A model generated the notes under the pieces. The model had not been told where the DNA came from. It did not search any database and saw only the letters and a program-made list of their open reading frames with translations. From Bdellovibrionaceae bacterium UBA6502 (GTDB lineage: Bacteria; Bdellovibrionota; Bdellovibrionia; Bdellovibrionales; UBA840): a stretch of DNA of 64,000 bases. Of the stretch, positions 15,368-23,525 are shown piece after piece; position 1 is the stretch's first letter; every line of letters begins with the position of its first letter. Location of the stretch: contig DJMA01000028.1 in assembly GCA_002436415.1 (NCBI GenBank), forward strand, positions 1 through 64,000, read 5' to 3'. Position numbers and translations under genes: made by a program.

Positions 15368-17557
15368 CTATATTTTTGTAGTTCTCAGTCTTAAAGAGTT
15401 TGCAATAACAGAAACTGAGCTAAAGCTCATTGCTGCTGCTGCAATCATAGGGCTAAGTAAAAGTCCAAAAGCAGGGTATAAAACTCCTGCTGCCACAGGA
15501 ACACCTGCGGCATTATAGACAAAGGCAAAGAATAAATTCTGTTTTATGTTTGTCATAGTCGTGCGACTTAACTTTCTTGCCCTTACAATTCCTCTTAAGT
15601 CACCTTTGACAAGAGTAACCCCAGCACTTTCCATTGCCACATCTGTTCCTGTCCCCATCGCAATTCCGACTTGGGCCTTTGCTAGTGCTGGAGCATCGTT
15701 AATACCATCTCCTGCCATTGCGACAACTTTTCCCTCTGCTTGTAACTTTGAAACAGCCTCAACCTTTTGTTCTGGCAGAACCTCTGCAATTACCTTATCT
15801 ATACCGAGTTTGTTAGCTACTGCTTGAGCTGTGGTGGCACTATCGCCAGTTAGCATTACTATTTCTAGACCTTCTTTATGAAGTTCATTTATCGCTTCCT
15901 GAGTTGTCCCTTTAATAGGGTCAGCAACTCCAACTAGCCCAGCAAATTTACTATCTATTGAGACAAACATTACTGTTTGTCCCTCTTTCCTGAATGATTC
16001 AGCTTTTTCTAGAACATTCTCTATGGAAATATTTTGTTGCTCCATTAATGCCTTATTTCCTAAAGCTACTTTTTTCCCTGCAACAATTCCCCTGACACCT
16101 TTTCCAGTTACGGATTCAAAATCATTAACTTCCTGAGAAGCGACACTTCTTTCCTCTGCTCCTCTAACGATAGCCTCCGCTAATGGGTGCTCACTTCCTT
16201 TTTCGAGACTTGATACTAAAGATAAAAAGTCATTCTCTTGTATCCCTTCATTTGGCAATACTGTAACAAGTTTCGGTCTTCCTTCAGTAAGAGTTCCAGT
16301 CTTATCAACAACAAGCGTTGTTACTTTTCTCATAATTTCTATAGATTCAGCATTTTTAAAAAGAACACCCATTGTAGCGGCTCTTCCCGTTGAAACCATT
16401 ATAGACATTGGGGTGGCTAACCCAAGGGCACAGGGACAAGCAATAATCAAAACAGCTACAGAGTTAATGATTGCATAGGCCATTGCTGGCTCAGGTCCGT
16501 AATTAGACCAAACAATAAATGTTACAATTGCTACAACGATTACAATTGGTACGAAGTAACCTGATACAATATCCGCTAGTTTTTGGATAGGAGCTTTACT
16601 CCTTTGAGCCTCTGCAACCATATGAATAATCCGAGAAAGTAATGTGTCAGCTCCAATTTTTTGAGCTTTCATTACAAAGCTTCCAGTCCCATTTACTGTA
16701 GCTCCGACAACTTTATCTCCCTGAGATTTTTCAACAGGCATTGGCTCTCCAGTAATCATTGATTCATCAATATTACTTTTTCCGTCAATGACTATCCCAT
16801 CTACAGGGACTTTTTCTCCAGGACGTACTCTTAACTTATCATCCAACTGAACATTTTCTAATGGAACATCTTCCTCTGAACCATCCTCATTTATTCTGCG
16901 TGCTGTTTTTGCAGCAAGCCCAAGTAGCTTCTTTATAGCTTCTCCTGTTTGATTTCTCGCTCTCAGTTCCAAGACTTGCCCTAGAAGAATTAGAGTAACA
17001 ATCACACCAGCAGCTTCAAAATATACAGCGACATGTCCTGAAGAATCTCTGAATGAGCCTGGAAACCAGCTCGGAAAAAGAGTGGCAACCAAGCTATAAA
17101 TATAGGCGACACTGACTCCAATCCCAATAAGGGTGAACATATTCAAGCTTTTTCTAACTATGGAGTCGATTCCTCTCACATAAAAAGGCCATGCCGAATA
17201 CAAACAAACTGGTGTGGCCAATAAAAGTTCAAGATAAACCTTTATAGATGGGGATATGATTTTTGATATGGGTTGTCCTGGTAAGAGGTCGCCCATGGAT
17301 ATTATGAATAAGGGAATGGTGAACAGTGCCGCCAACCAAAACCTTTTAGTCATATCTATTAATTCTTCATTTTCACTATCATCTGCAATAAGTGGCTCAA
17401 GTCCCATTCCACATTTAGGGCAACTTCCTGGGCCAACTTGTCTTATTTCTGGATGCATAGGACAAGTGTAAATCGCATTAGGATCAGAACTTACATTCTT
17501 TGGTTTATGAGCTTCATGACCATGATCCCCATGGTTGCATGTGTGAGTATCGGCCAT
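15368..17557 (-). CDS. copA: Cu+-exporting P1B-type ATPase with N-terminal heavy-metal-binding module
   Basis: This pump exports Cu(I) from the cytosol using ATP. A His-rich start (HGDHGHEAH) and a YHS-like module (YTCPMHPEI to CPKCGMGLEPL, residues 30-55) replace the usual HMA domains. The core has TGEP (269-272), the membrane site CPC (374-376), the phosphorylation site DKTGTLT (Asp418), HP in GSEHPLAEA, and GDGINDAPAL. The last spans carry YNAAGVPVAAG and MSFSSVSV, typical of Cu+ pumps. Its ATG overlaps the stop of csoR copy 2 (TAATG). The 729-residue length is normal. Confidence 0.95.
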   Translation of the reverse strand: MADTHTCNHGDHGHEAHKPKNVSSDPNAIYTCPMHPEIRQVGPGSCPKCGMGLEPLIADDSENEELIDMTKRFWLAALFTIPLFIISMGDLLPGQPISKIISPSIKVYLELLLATPVCLYSAWPFYVRGIDSIVRKSLNMFTLIGIGVSVAYIYSLVATLFPSWFPGSFRDSSGHVAVYFEAAGVIVTLILLGQVLELRARNQTGEAIKKLLGLAAKTARRINEDGSEEDVPLENVQLDDKLRVRPGEKVPVDGIVIDGKSNIDESMITGEPMPVEKSQGDKVVGATVNGTGSFVMKAQKIGADTLLSRIIHMVAEAQRSKAPIQKLADIVSGYFVPIVIVVAIVTFIVWSNYGPEPAMAYAIINSVAVLIIACPCALGLATPMSIMVSTGRAATMGVLFKNAESIEIMRKVTTLVVDKTGTLTEGRPKLVTVLPNEGIQENDFLSLVSSLEKGSEHPLAEAIVRGAEERSVASQEVNDFESVTGKGVRGIVAGKKVALGNKALMEQQNISIENVLEKAESFRKEGQTVMFVSIDSKFAGLVGVADPIKGTTQEAINELHKEGLEIVMLTGDSATTAQAVANKLGIDKVIAEVLPEQKVEAVSKLQAEGKVVAMAGDGINDAPALAKAQVGIAMGTGTDVAMESAGVTLVKGDLRGIVRARKLSRTTMTNIKQNLFFAFVYNAAGVPVAAGVLYPAFGLLLSPMIAAAAMSFSSVSVIANSLRLRTTKI

Positions 17558-17841
17558 TATTTTTTCCTTCCAGTTTTATTTATGATAGTAATTAATTCAT
17601 CCAATAAGTTTTTTGCTTTTTTCTCATCAGTAATTACTGCCTTCTTAACACAATCTTCAATATGAGCTTCAAGGACTCTAACTTCCACTTTTTCTAAAGC
17701 AGCAAAAACTGCTTTAAATTGATTTAAGATATCAATACAATATCTATCATTATCGATCATCTTAATAATTCCTCTAATTTGACCTTCTATCTTTTTTAAA
17801 GAATCAATTTGCTTAGTATGATCCGTCCCCTTGAAGCTCAT
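17557..17841 (-). CDS. csoR: CsoR-family Cu(I)-sensing repressor, copy 2
   Basis: A 94-residue DUF156 repressor with the canonical Cu(I) ligands at Cys35, His60 and Cys64 (YCID; AHIEDC). It lies directly before the P-type ATPase with which it overlaps by one base, and behind the lipoprotein gene. It differs clearly from copy 1 (shared core IEGQxRGIxKMI), so it is a second lineage rather than a recent duplicate. It probably controls the multicopper oxidase-ATPase operon through the boxes at 18659 and 20198. Confidence 0.9.
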   Translation of the reverse strand: MSFKGTDHTKQIDSLKKIEGQIRGIIKMIDNDRYCIDILNQFKAVFAALEKVEVRVLEAHIEDCVKKAVITDEKKAKNLLDELITIINKTGRKK

Positions 17842-17849
17842 ATTTAATC

Positions 17850-18185
17850 CTAGTTTTTCTTTTGAACTAATGTACCTTCTCTGAACTTGAAGCTTCCGTT
17901 TGTCTCAACTTCTGAATAGTGATTATTTAAAATCTTTTTCACAGTTCCAAAGCCTAAAACTCTAAGTTCACAATCGTACTCTCCACCATCATCAGGACCA
18001 CCACCGCCACCTATGCAGTGATTTTGATAAAATTCAACACTATCCCCAACTTTAACATCATTTTCACCAAGACATACATGAGCAGTTTTATTGTCGGTTT
18101 TCATCGCAACTGTACCTCTCATCATCTTATGTGCACAACTCGTTAAAAATGTAGCTCCTAAAAGTAAAATTAAAAGTTTTTTCAT
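17850..18185 (-). CDS. Lipoprotein of the copA operon, paralogue of 5096-5440
   Basis: A lipobox (FLTSC) is followed by a domain that shares MMRGTVAMK, DNKTAHVCLG, HYSEVETNGSFKF and REGTLVQ with the cus-operon lipoprotein. The central loop is different and Gly-rich (GGGGGPDDGG). The function is unknown. Its conserved His and Cys (HVCLG) are common to both copies and could bind metal. It stands eight bases before csoR copy 2 and 15 bases after the Met-rich protein gene. Confidence 0.72.
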   Translation of the reverse strand: MKKLLILLLGATFLTSCAHKMMRGTVAMKTDNKTAHVCLGENDVKVGDSVEFYQNHCIGGGGGPDDGGEYDCELRVLGFGTVKKILNNHYSEVETNGSFKFREGTLVQKKN

Positions 18186-18200
18186 ATTATTCTCCTTATT

Positions 18201-18617
18201 TTAATGATTACTATGATCCTCTGTAGTTTTATTCATATTTTTCATACACATTTTTTTGCTTTTCCCCATCATTTTTTGCATTTTTCCCATCATTCCTTGC
18301 ATATCTTTCATCATACCCATTTCTTTTTTTCCTCTCATCATTCCCTGCATGCTTCCCATCATTTCTTTCATCATCCCCATATGTGACTTCATTTGTTCCA
18401 TATGCTTGTCCATTAGCATCTTCTTTCTTGATGGGTCATTTGTTGCATTATAGTCCTCCATTGTTTTCATCATAGAGTTCATGTGTTTAGACATATCTTG
18501 CATCATTTCGTGGTTACCTGATGCTTTCTTCTTGTGTCCGTGCATATTTCCTGCGAACAAGCTTGACGAAAGTGCTAAGACTACAAAAAAAGTAATTGCT
18601 TTTAACTTTAGATACAT
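18201..18617 (-). CDS. Exported Met-rich protein
   Basis: A signal peptide (MYLKLKAITFFVVLALSSSLFA) is followed by about 115 residues in which Met and Lys/His dominate, with repeated MGMMK, MMGSMQGMM, GMMGKMQKMM units. Methionine clusters bind Cu(I) and Ag(I), so a periplasmic copper sponge or chaperone is likely, in keeping with its place between the oxidase and the ATPase. An upstream extension of 14 codons is open, but ATG at 18617 has GGAGA and starts the signal. The repeats make homology searches unreliable, so this is a compositional call. Confidence 0.72.
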   Translation of the reverse strand: MYLKLKAITFFVVLALSSSLFAGNMHGHKKKASGNHEMMQDMSKHMNSMMKTMEDYNATNDPSRKKMLMDKHMEQMKSHMGMMKEMMGSMQGMMRGKKEMGMMKDMQGMMGKMQKMMGKSKKMCMKNMNKTTEDHSNH

Positions 18618-18630
18618 AAAAATCTCCTTT

Positions 18631-18646
18631 GTTATATTCGTATAAC
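18631..18646 (-). promoter_or_regulatory. Hairpin or operator in the leader of the Met-rich gene
   Basis: GTTATATTCGTATAAC has perfect 6-bp arms (GTTATA, TATAAC) around TTCG and ends 13 bases before the start codon. It could be an RNA hairpin or an additional operator; no other copy was seen. Confidence 0.35.
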
Positions 18647-18658
18647 ATCTTTGTACCA

Positions 18659-18673
18659 TACCCTCCTTTGGTA
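18659..18673. promoter_or_regulatory. CsoR-type operator before the Met-rich gene
   Basis: TACCCTCCTTTGGTA, a TACC-N7-GGTA box with flanking A and T that extend the symmetry by one base on each side, between the oxidase gene and the Met-rich gene. Confidence 0.6.
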
Positions 18674-18746
18674 TAAACTGACTTATATCATGTTTTTAGG
18701 AAAAAATTATCAGAACAGATTAAAAAATATTTATTTACGCAAAGAG

Positions 18747-20183
18747 TTAGTCAATGATTTTGAAATTTCTCATCATGCTCATGTCCTCGTGCTCAAGATT
18801 ATGGCAATGGTATATGAAAGTACCTTTAAAGGTATTAAATCTCTTAATCACTTGAACCCGGTCTCCAGGCATCACAAGAACAGTATCTTTCCAGCCCTGA
18901 TCTAAGCAGCCTTTTAATTGACCAGAACTTCTATTTAAAACTTGAAATTGAGTCCCATGAATATGCATTGGGTGAGGCATTCCTGTTGGATTGTAAAATT
19001 CCCAAACTTCGGTATCACCATATTTTATAATTTCGTAGTTTTCATATCTATTGTCTTCATAGCCATTCCCATTAATGGTCCAGCCAGTACCTCTTTTAGG
19101 AATTAATTCAAACTCTTTTGGAGAATTAAGATTGGTGGCTTCACTTGGATTAATTTTGGAGTACTGAGATAACTTAGAAGGTTCTTGGAACAATTCTCCC
19201 AAGTCTTCTGAAACTTCAAACTCAAGGATTGTATATTTTTTACCTCTTCCTTCAACCAAGGGAAGACTTTCAACTCTAATGATGTCTCCAGTTGAATATT
19301 GAGAGAAGTCAAATAAGAACTCAAACCTTTCTGCCGGTGCAAAGTAAAACCTCTCTAAGCTATTTACTTCTGCTAGAAGTCCACCATCACTGCCAATTTG
19401 CTTAATCTCTTGAACTCCATCAACTGCAATATTAAAAATTCTTGCATTACATCCATTAAGGAGTCGAATCCTGTAGAGACCTTGCTTTACATTAAACTTC
19501 CTCTCGTCAGTCCCATTGATAAGCAACTTATTACCAAAAGCACCCATCATAGATGGGCGATATTCAAGCTGCCCATCATCGTTGAAGTATCTGTCTTGTA
19601 AAACTAGGCTTAATTCTTGTTCTTCATTTGGCAGGTTTAAGTTCTTTTCTTCCTGATCTCTAACTATAAATAATCCGGCCAGCCCCTGATAAACCTGAAA
19701 GCCCGTTCTTCCATGAGGGTGAGGATGATACCAATACATTCCAGCTCTATTTTCAACTACGAAGTCATACTGATAGGACTCATTGGTCTTTATTGCATAA
19801 TGTGGATGACCGTCATTATTATGAGATACATCTAGGCCATGCCAGTGAATGATTGACTCTTCTGGAAGTTCATTTTTAAAAATGATTCGTACTTTATCGC
19901 CAGTATTCACTTCAATTATTGGCCCTAAATACGAGCCAGTAATTTCTTTAAGTGCTTCCTTCGGCCCCTTTAATACACTTCCAAAATAAGACCAAAATTT
20001 TGTTTTAGAGTTGTTTCCAGTATCAACTAACTTATATTTTGCAATTAACTCGATGATTACATCTGGTTCGTCATTATTGAAGAGCACTCTAGTCGTTGCA
20101 CTTGCCCAGGAATTAGAAAAAGAAACAGCAGCTCCAAATCCAATCAAACCTTTATTTAAAAACTCTCTTCGTGAACAATCCAT
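18747..20183 (-). CDS. Multicopper oxidase (CueO-like), Tat-exported
   Basis: It oxidises Cu(I) to the less toxic Cu(II) in the periplasm. The N-terminus has a twin-arginine signal (SRREFLNKG). All four copper-site segments are present: HWHG (113-116), HPHPHG (153-158), HPMHIHG (404-410) and HCH at 459-461 with type-1 ligands Cys460, His465 and Met470. The segment GMPHPMHIHG follows a normal cupredoxin layout of three domains. It is the first gene of the leftward copper operon, with a CsoR-type box just upstream. The 478-residue length is typical. Confidence 0.94.
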   Translation of the reverse strand: MDCSRREFLNKGLIGFGAAVSFSNSWASATTRVLFNNDEPDVIIELIAKYKLVDTGNNSKTKFWSYFGSVLKGPKEALKEITGSYLGPIIEVNTGDKVRIIFKNELPEESIIHWHGLDVSHNNDGHPHYAIKTNESYQYDFVVENRAGMYWYHPHPHGRTGFQVYQGLAGLFIVRDQEEKNLNLPNEEQELSLVLQDRYFNDDGQLEYRPSMMGAFGNKLLINGTDERKFNVKQGLYRIRLLNGCNARIFNIAVDGVQEIKQIGSDGGLLAEVNSLERFYFAPAERFEFLFDFSQYSTGDIIRVESLPLVEGRGKKYTILEFEVSEDLGELFQEPSKLSQYSKINPSEATNLNSPKEFELIPKRGTGWTINGNGYEDNRYENYEIIKYGDTEVWEFYNPTGMPHPMHIHGTQFQVLNRSSGQLKGCLDQGWKDTVLVMPGDRVQVIKRFNTFKGTFIYHCHNLEHEDMSMMRNFKIID

Positions 20184-20197
20184 GTGAATACCCCTTA

Positions 20198-20212
20198 TAC
20201 CTCCCCAGGGTA
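20198..20212. promoter_or_regulatory. CsoR-type operator before the multicopper oxidase
   Basis: TACCTCCCCAGGGTA, a TACC-N7-GGTA box flanked by A and T, 14 bases upstream of the oxidase start. An additional half-site (ATACCCC) lies between it and the gene. Confidence 0.65.
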
Positions 20213-20303
20213 TCGCCCTGAGTTCATATTTACAAGATGATTTCAGTCAACTTCAACATTTTCCTCCTTCATGGCCTTACGGCATGGGCGAAAGGAGGAA
20301 AAG

Positions 20304-20462
20304 ATGAATGATGATAAAAACAAAATTATCCTTGAAATGAACTTCAAGTTTCAGATGAGAGACTACAGGCTTCGGTTTGTTACAAAGAAAGCTTGGCTTA
20401 TAAGTTTGATTTTAATCGTATGTAAAATACTTAGGAGCTTTAAGGGTGATCTATCACCCTGA
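20304..20462 (+). CDS. 52-residue hypothetical protein
   Basis: A strong AGGAGG precedes ATG 20304, so this start is preferred over an upstream ATG at 20271. The product has a charged N-terminal half (NDDKNKIILEMNFKFQMRD) and one hydrophobic stretch (WLISLILIVCKIL) that could anchor it in the membrane. No family is recognised. It is divergent from the multicopper oxidase and its stop overlaps the convergent SnoaL-like gene. The good ribosome site makes it plausible despite the size. Confidence 0.5.
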   Translation: MNDDKNKIILEMNFKFQMRDYRLRFVTKKAWLISLILIVCKILRSFKGDLSP

Positions 20463-20811
20463 TTTCTAGTTCTTCTTGCCTCGCGGCCCACATCGTTTGA
20501 ACTTTAGAGTCTGTAACTAAATAAGTAATCAAAAGTGTTCGGCTTTTGCCTGTAGATTTTTTGGTCTTTTTTTCGATTGTTGTTACATAGCGACCTAGAG
20601 CGATAATCTCTAATACTTCGACTTCTTCAAAATCATCTGTACCAAAAGATTTTTCTAAATGTCCTTTTAGAACATCTTTGCCTTTAAAGAGAGTTTCGCC
20701 CTCTGGTAGCAAAAAGACTTCAATTTGATCGTCACAATAATCAAGACATTTCTCCATGTCCTGATTGTTGTATTCTTCAATTTGCTTAAGGACTATTTCC
20801 TTTGAGTTCAT
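20440..20811 (-). CDS. SnoaL/NTF2-like domain protein
   Basis: The protein of about 123 residues has the usual cone-fold pattern: an initial helix (EIVLKQIEEYNNQDMEKCLDYCDDQIEVFLLP), then FKGKDVLKGHLEKSF and a set of beta strands ending VQTMWAARQEELE. Such proteins include isomerases, hydrolases and binding proteins, so the activity cannot be stated. ATG at 20811 with GAGG upstream is chosen over a frame opening ten codons earlier. It lies between the copper island and the sigma-54 activator and is not obviously part of either. Confidence 0.65.
   Translation of the reverse strand: MNSKEIVLKQIEEYNNQDMEKCLDYCDDQIEVFLLPEGETLFKGKDVLKGHLEKSFGTDDFEEVEVLEIIALGRYVTTIEKKTKKSTGKSRTLLITYLVTDSKVQTMWAARQEELEIRVIDHP
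20443..20460. terminator. Palindrome across two convergent stop codons
   Basis: AGGGTGATCTATCACCCT folds as a 7-bp stem with a 4-base loop and covers the ends of the two convergent genes. The downstream U-runs are weak on both strands, so it is only a possible bidirectional terminator. Confidence 0.4.
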
Positions 20812-20914
20812 AAAACCTCTAATTGCGTTTAGGTGACACAAAAACGCTGTCTATGCATAGCACAAGGCCCAAATGCTGTAAATCTTACATAGATATTGAG
20901 TCTTCTACTTGGCG

Positions 20915-20930
20915 TTACGAAACTTCGTAA
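20915..20930. promoter_or_regulatory. Palindromic upstream activator site 1
   Basis: TTACGAAACTTCGTAA: 7-bp arms TTACGAA/TTCGTAA around two bases. It is the farthest of three copies upstream of the sigma-54 promoter at 21182. Confidence 0.7.
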
Positions 20931-21014
20931 CTCTTGAATATGTTTGTAAAAAATCTTTTAAAACAAATACTTAAATGAAAAACCACCAAAATTTGTTTAA
21001 TTTCCTTTTAAATA

Positions 21015-21030
21015 TTACGAAACTTCGTAA
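21015..21030. promoter_or_regulatory. Palindromic upstream activator site 2
   Basis: TTACGAAACTTCGTAA, identical to site 1 and exactly 100 bp downstream of it. Confidence 0.7.
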
Positions 21031-21103
21031 TAGTCTGACAACCCGAATCAAACCCAATAGTAACAATTACTTGGGAAGCAGAGAAAGGGAAAGACTAAAA
21101 ATG

Positions 21104-21119
21104 TTACGAAAGTTCGTAA
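21104..21119. promoter_or_regulatory. Palindromic upstream activator site 3
   Basis: TTACGAAAGTTCGTAA, the same arms with centre AG, 63 bp upstream of the -24 element and so in the normal range for an enhancer-binding protein. Confidence 0.72.
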
Positions 21120-21181
21120 CTGAGAAATGGATAGTAATGCCATGAGCTACCAAAAATTAGTAACTTAATTGATTAAAAAAC

Positions 21182-21197
21182 TGGCACAGCCATTGCT
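21182..21197 (+). promoter_or_regulatory. Sigma-54 promoter of the activator gene
   Basis: TGGCAC, five bases, TTGCT, with GG and GC exactly ten bases apart, the standard -24/-12 form. It lies 33 bases before the start codon. Confidence 0.85.
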
Positions 21198-21229
21198 TTA
21201 CTGGCTTGTGAATTTTGTGGAGGAGCAAA

Positions 21230-22630
21230 ATGACTTTTAGAAACGTAATAGCAATTGATGACGACAGCCTTGCTGGTGAAGCCATTAAAATGGTTTTTAG
21301 CAAAAAAGGTATATCTGTAGATTTCTTTGATTCACCAAAGAAAGCTATCCTTCACATAAAGGAACACCCAAGAAAATACAAAATGGCCATTGTTGATTTC
21401 CAAATGAAAGAAGAAAGTGGCGATGAGGTCGTTAAGCAAATTAAAAAGATTAACGGAAGCATCTTAACAGTAGTTCTGTCTGGGGATGACTCCCTAGAAA
21501 CGATCAAGAAATGCCAAGAAGTTGGAGCTGATAACTTTTACTCCAAAGGTCATGCGTTAGAAAACCTTGCTTTATTAAGTGAAGTTGCAAAAGACAAATA
21601 TGCTTCTGAAAGCTCTGAGGAAGCTAAAGAATTAAATGAACAAAAAATTGAATCTATCCTTTCCTTAAAAGGTCGATCTAATGAGCTTGCAAGAGTTGCT
21701 GACCTTGTTAAAACATTTTCAAACACAGAAGAACCTGTATTGATTCAAGGTGCTTCAGGAACAGGTAAAGAAAGAATTGCAAAAGCAATCCATAACAACT
21801 CTAAAAGAAACAAAAAATCTTTTATTGCAGTTAACTGTGGAGCTATACCTGAGAATCTTTTGGAAAGTGAATTATTTGGTCACGAAAAAGGATCATTTAC
21901 AGGAGCCACTAACGCTAAAGCAGGGAAATTCCTAGCTGCTGATGGTGGAACAATATTCTTAGACGAAATTGGAGAAATGCCTCTGGATTTTCAAGTAAAG
22001 CTTTTAAGAGTTTTACAGGAAAAAGAGGTCACTCCTGTTGGAAGCAATCGCTCTATGAAAGTTAATTTCAGAGTTGTTGCTGCAACAAACAGAAACTTGA
22101 AAGAAGAAGTTAGAAATGGAAACTTCAGAGAAGACCTTTTTTATCGACTAAACATTTTGCCTATTGAAATCCCTGCTTTAGTAAAAAGAAGAGAAGATAT
22201 TGTTTCTATTGCAAATTTTATTATTGATGAGAAAAACAAAGAAACTACTCAAGCCAAAAAACTAACGGATGAAGCTCTTGGGATTATTAAATCATACGAT
22301 TGGCCCGGAAATGTTAGACAGCTCGAAGCAGTTCTGAAAAGAGCTTATGTACTCAACGGTGTTTCAATAAACGGAAAGGCCATCGAACAACAAATTGAAT
22401 GCAACAAAGCTGAAAATAGCTACAAGCATGGTATTCAATCATGGTGTGATCTTGAGAACGAATTTTTAGAAAGACAAAGAGGACTATTAGAAGAGTCTCT
22501 AAAACTTTCTAAAGGAAATAAGAGAGATGCAGCCAAAATGCTTAATCTTAAATATACGACTTATGTATCAAAGAGATTGAAATTTGGCTTGGACTCAAAA
22601 ACAAAATCAACTAACGAGAAAACACTATAA
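21230..22630 (+). CDS. Sigma-54-dependent response regulator (NtrC family)
   Basis: Residues 1-120 form a receiver domain with acidic pocket D10-D12, phospho-acceptor Asp56 and Lys106. An AAA+ domain follows, with Walker A GASGTGKE (174-181), the sigma-54 contact loop GSFTGA (221-226, Ser for the usual Ala), Walker B TIFLDE (241-246) and REDLFYRLNILP. The C-terminus has a Fis-like helix-turn-helix (GNKRDAAKMLNLKYTTYVSKRLK). The start is ATG 21230 with GGAGGA. Its own promoter is sigma-54-type with three palindromes upstream, so it probably activates itself. No partner kinase is adjacent. The co-directional next gene encodes a secreted protein that may be its target. Confidence 0.92.
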   Translation: MTFRNVIAIDDDSLAGEAIKMVFSKKGISVDFFDSPKKAILHIKEHPRKYKMAIVDFQMKEESGDEVVKQIKKINGSILTVVLSGDDSLETIKKCQEVGADNFYSKGHALENLALLSEVAKDKYASESSEEAKELNEQKIESILSLKGRSNELARVADLVKTFSNTEEPVLIQGASGTGKERIAKAIHNNSKRNKKSFIAVNCGAIPENLLESELFGHEKGSFTGATNAKAGKFLAADGGTIFLDEIGEMPLDFQVKLLRVLQEKEVTPVGSNRSMKVNFRVVAATNRNLKEEVRNGNFREDLFYRLNILPIEIPALVKRREDIVSIANFIIDEKNKETTQAKKLTDEALGIIKSYDWPGNVRQLEAVLKRAYVLNGVSINGKAIEQQIECNKAENSYKHGIQSWCDLENEFLERQRGLLEESLKLSKGNKRDAAKMLNLKYTTYVSKRLKFGLDSKTKSTNEKTL

Positions 22631-22657
22631 AGGTGTTAAGAGGTTTAGGAGGATAAT

Positions 22658-23125
22658 ATGAACAAAAAACTAGCGTTATTTCTTGTTGCTTTAACTGCCA
22701 CTTCTGGTGCTTACGCTCACGATTGTGAATGTGAGAAGCAGAATAAAGACAATGAGAAAAAGGAAGAAAAAAGCGGTATCAGTATTAGAACTCAGAATCT
22801 AATCAGTAGCTTAGTAAAACGTGGGGCACTAATTTTCGATGATGAGAATGGGAAAATTGATATTGACCTGACTAAGCTCACTTCGGAAGAACTCAAAATG
22901 TATATCAAATCAAAGGAAACAAATGTTGATATTGAAAAAGCCAACATTTCTCTAATTCCTGAGTTTTCTCGATATATTCTTGAGCAACGAATGTTGAAAG
23001 CTGAAGAATTAGTAGCAAGTACGAGATCGTTAAATGACGATGAAATCATGGATGGGATTTTAAGAAATGTATCGCCAAATATTGGCAACGATATTGCAAC
23101 CTTTAAAGATCATTCATTTGCTTAA
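22658..23125 (+). CDS. Secreted hypothetical protein downstream of the sigma-54 activator
   Basis: A clean signal peptide (KKLALFLVALTATSGAYA) is followed by HDCECEKQ and a Lys/Glu-rich linker, then about 110 mostly helical residues (SLVKRGALIFDDENGKIDIDLTKL, RYILEQRMLKAEELVAS). The only Cys are the two at the mature N-terminus. AGGAGG stands before the ATG, and the gene follows the activator by 27 bases, so they are probably one transcript. I do not recognise a family. Its link to a self-activating regulator suggests a signal or effector of that circuit. Confidence 0.7.
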   Translation: MNKKLALFLVALTATSGAYAHDCECEKQNKDNEKKEEKSGISIRTQNLISSLVKRGALIFDDENGKIDIDLTKLTSEELKMYIKSKETNVDIEKANISLIPEFSRYILEQRMLKAEELVASTRSLNDDEIMDGILRNVSPNIGNDIATFKDHSFA

Positions 23126-23525
23126 GGCATCACAAAGACATTTCAGAAACAAATCTGCGCTTTAGCTAAGTTATGCCCGCAAGCTGCTTTCAAATCGGCA
23201 TTTTATAAAAATGTCAGTGAATACTAATTTTTAGGCCAATACAAAGTCAAGAAAGAATTTAAGGACATAAATACCAGGAAGAACAAAAAGAAACCCAATA
23301 AGACTTCAAATCTAGTACAGAATACAATTGGGCAAGACTTGGCTTTTTTGAGATTTAAATCCCTCTAACTATAAACCTAAAAACTAAGCAGGAATCTAAG
23401 CTCATGTATTTTCCTAACTAAGCTAAAGATAAACTACTACCCACTACTTTGATTAGGAAACCAAAAACAATACCTCGATAATAATATACCTAGCTTTCCG
23501 TTTTGTAAGACTTGTGGGTTTTGAT
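23126..23525. other. Non-coding stretch of about 400 bases
   Basis: No frame longer than about a dozen codons with a ribosome site, no clear terminator, repeat or promoter was seen on either strand. It separates the activator unit from the convergent lipid kinase gene. Confidence 0.5.

Noticed and set aside
18204..18453. Plus-strand frames rich in His, Phe and Ile opposite the Met-rich protein
   Set aside because: They are the antisense reading of Met-rich repeats, so the composition is an artefact.
1..20300. Island as an integrated mobile element
   Set aside because: No integrase, transposase, tRNA target or direct repeats were seen, and the left edge lies outside the window, so transfer is not shown.
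23126..23525. Possible RNA gene or riboswitch
   Set aside because: No conserved RNA motif, promoter pair or terminator could be recognised.
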